IMG/VR virus record: IMGVR_UViG_3300033545_000001
Coordinates: 55,393 to 119,392 of that record
Source: a virus
Length of the DNA stretch: 64,000 nucleotides
Direction: 5' to 3' (one strand)
Numbering within the stretch: position 1 is the stretch's first letter; every line of letters begins with the position of its first letter. The notes beneath the pieces are model-generated. The model searched no databases. It was given only the letters and a program-made list of their open reading frames with translations, and was not told the origin of the DNA. Of the stretch, positions 63,740 to 64,000 are shown in pieces. Position numbers and translations under genes: made by a program.

Positions 63740-63810
63740 CGTAGTATGTTTGAGTAGTCTAGCCAGATCGCTTCAGGAGACACGGCTGCCCCTGACAAGC
63801 ATATTATAAT

Positions 63811-63881
63811 TGGAGAATGGTGTAATGGCAGCACTAATGACTTTGAATCATTCAGTGAAAGTTCGAGTCTTTCTTCTCCAG
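63811..63881 (+). tRNA. tRNA-Gln (TTG)
   Basis: Acceptor TGGAGAA/TTCTCCA, anticodon arm AATGA-CTTTGAA-TCATT, T arm GAAAG-TTCGAGT-CTTTC, discriminator G. Confidence 0.9.
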
Positions 63882-63893
63882 CGTAACAGCAGT

Positions 63894-63966
63894 GCCCCAT
63901 TAGCTCAATGGCTAAGAGCCACGCTCTTGTAAAGCGAAGATGAGAGTTCGATTCTTTCATGGGGCT
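63894..63966 (+). tRNA. tRNA-Thr (TGT)
   Basis: Acceptor GCCCCAT/ATGGGGC, D arm GCTC to GAGC, anticodon loop CTTGTAA, T arm GAGAG-TTCGATT-CTTTC. The outer anticodon stem pair is A-A. The array probably continues past the window. Confidence 0.85.
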
Positions 63967-64000
63967 CGTAATAATTTAATGCCTCTAAAGCATTAAGGTG

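Overview
This window is a contiguous piece of a large tailed phage (siphovirus) that most likely infects an actinobacterium, probably Streptomyces or a relative. The virion genes follow the usual siphovirus order: terminase, portal, protease/scaffold, decoration, major capsid, connectors, tail tube, frameshifted chaperones, a 2093-residue tape measure, then baseplate and spikes. At least ten promoter-like sites read TTGACA-(17 or 18 nt)-TAGNNT, which fits the actinobacterial housekeeping (HrdB-type) consensus. Several place the start codon exactly where transcription should begin (leaderless mRNA), and GTG/TTG starts are common. By eye the DNA is much AT-richer than a Streptomyces host, and the phage carries a tRNA array with many A-ending-codon isoacceptors. 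No integrase, attachment site, immunity repressor or CRISPR array is visible.

Layout. (1) 1-9.2 kb, DNA metabolism: DUF932-like protein, HNH endonuclease, two halves of a split SbcC/Rad50 ATPase flanking SbcD, a dNTP diphosphohydrolase-like protein, a HAD phosphatase, a Cas4/RecB-like nuclease, the sliding clamp, and a DnaX clamp loader interrupted by a class 3 intein. (2) 9.2-12.6 kb, five overlapping sugar genes: three glycosyltransferases, a methyltransferase and an epimerase. (3) 12.7-30.7 kb, packaging, head and tail-tube genes, with a portal intein and several homing-endonuclease (HEG) insertions. (4) 30.8-48.4 kb, tape measure, distal tail, paralogous fibres and a beta-helix spike. (5) 48.4-60.7 kb, a VIT-like membrane protein, SNF2-like helicase, sigma factor, ribonucleotide reductase, deaminase, a cytosine-methyltransferase homologue lacking its catalytic Cys, a papain-like peptidase and small membrane proteins. 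(6) 60.7-64 kb, tRNA array behind two tandem promoters and continuing past the window edge.

The most striking theme is mobile endonuclease genes. I count about nine free-standing HNH/endonuclease VII-type genes or fragments, two inteins and two tiny scars. At three sites (tape measure end, adaptor end, start of a tail-fibre gene) the end of the interrupted gene exists twice and the copies differ mainly at synonymous positions. This suggests the element brings a recoded copy of the gene end, so the host gene is preserved while the cut site is destroyed. In the tRNA array one HEG lies between two tRNA-Glu genes and one HEG remnant between two tRNA-Gly genes, and several coding sequences begin within a few nucleotides of a tRNA 3' end.

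The clamp, clamp loader, SbcCD-like pair and nuclease would serve replication and recombination. Ribonucleotide reductase, deaminase and diphosphohydrolase shape the nucleotide pool. The sigma factor may read a recurrent CCGAT motif found about 25-50 nt upstream of many late genes. All calls are by eye; no searches were run.
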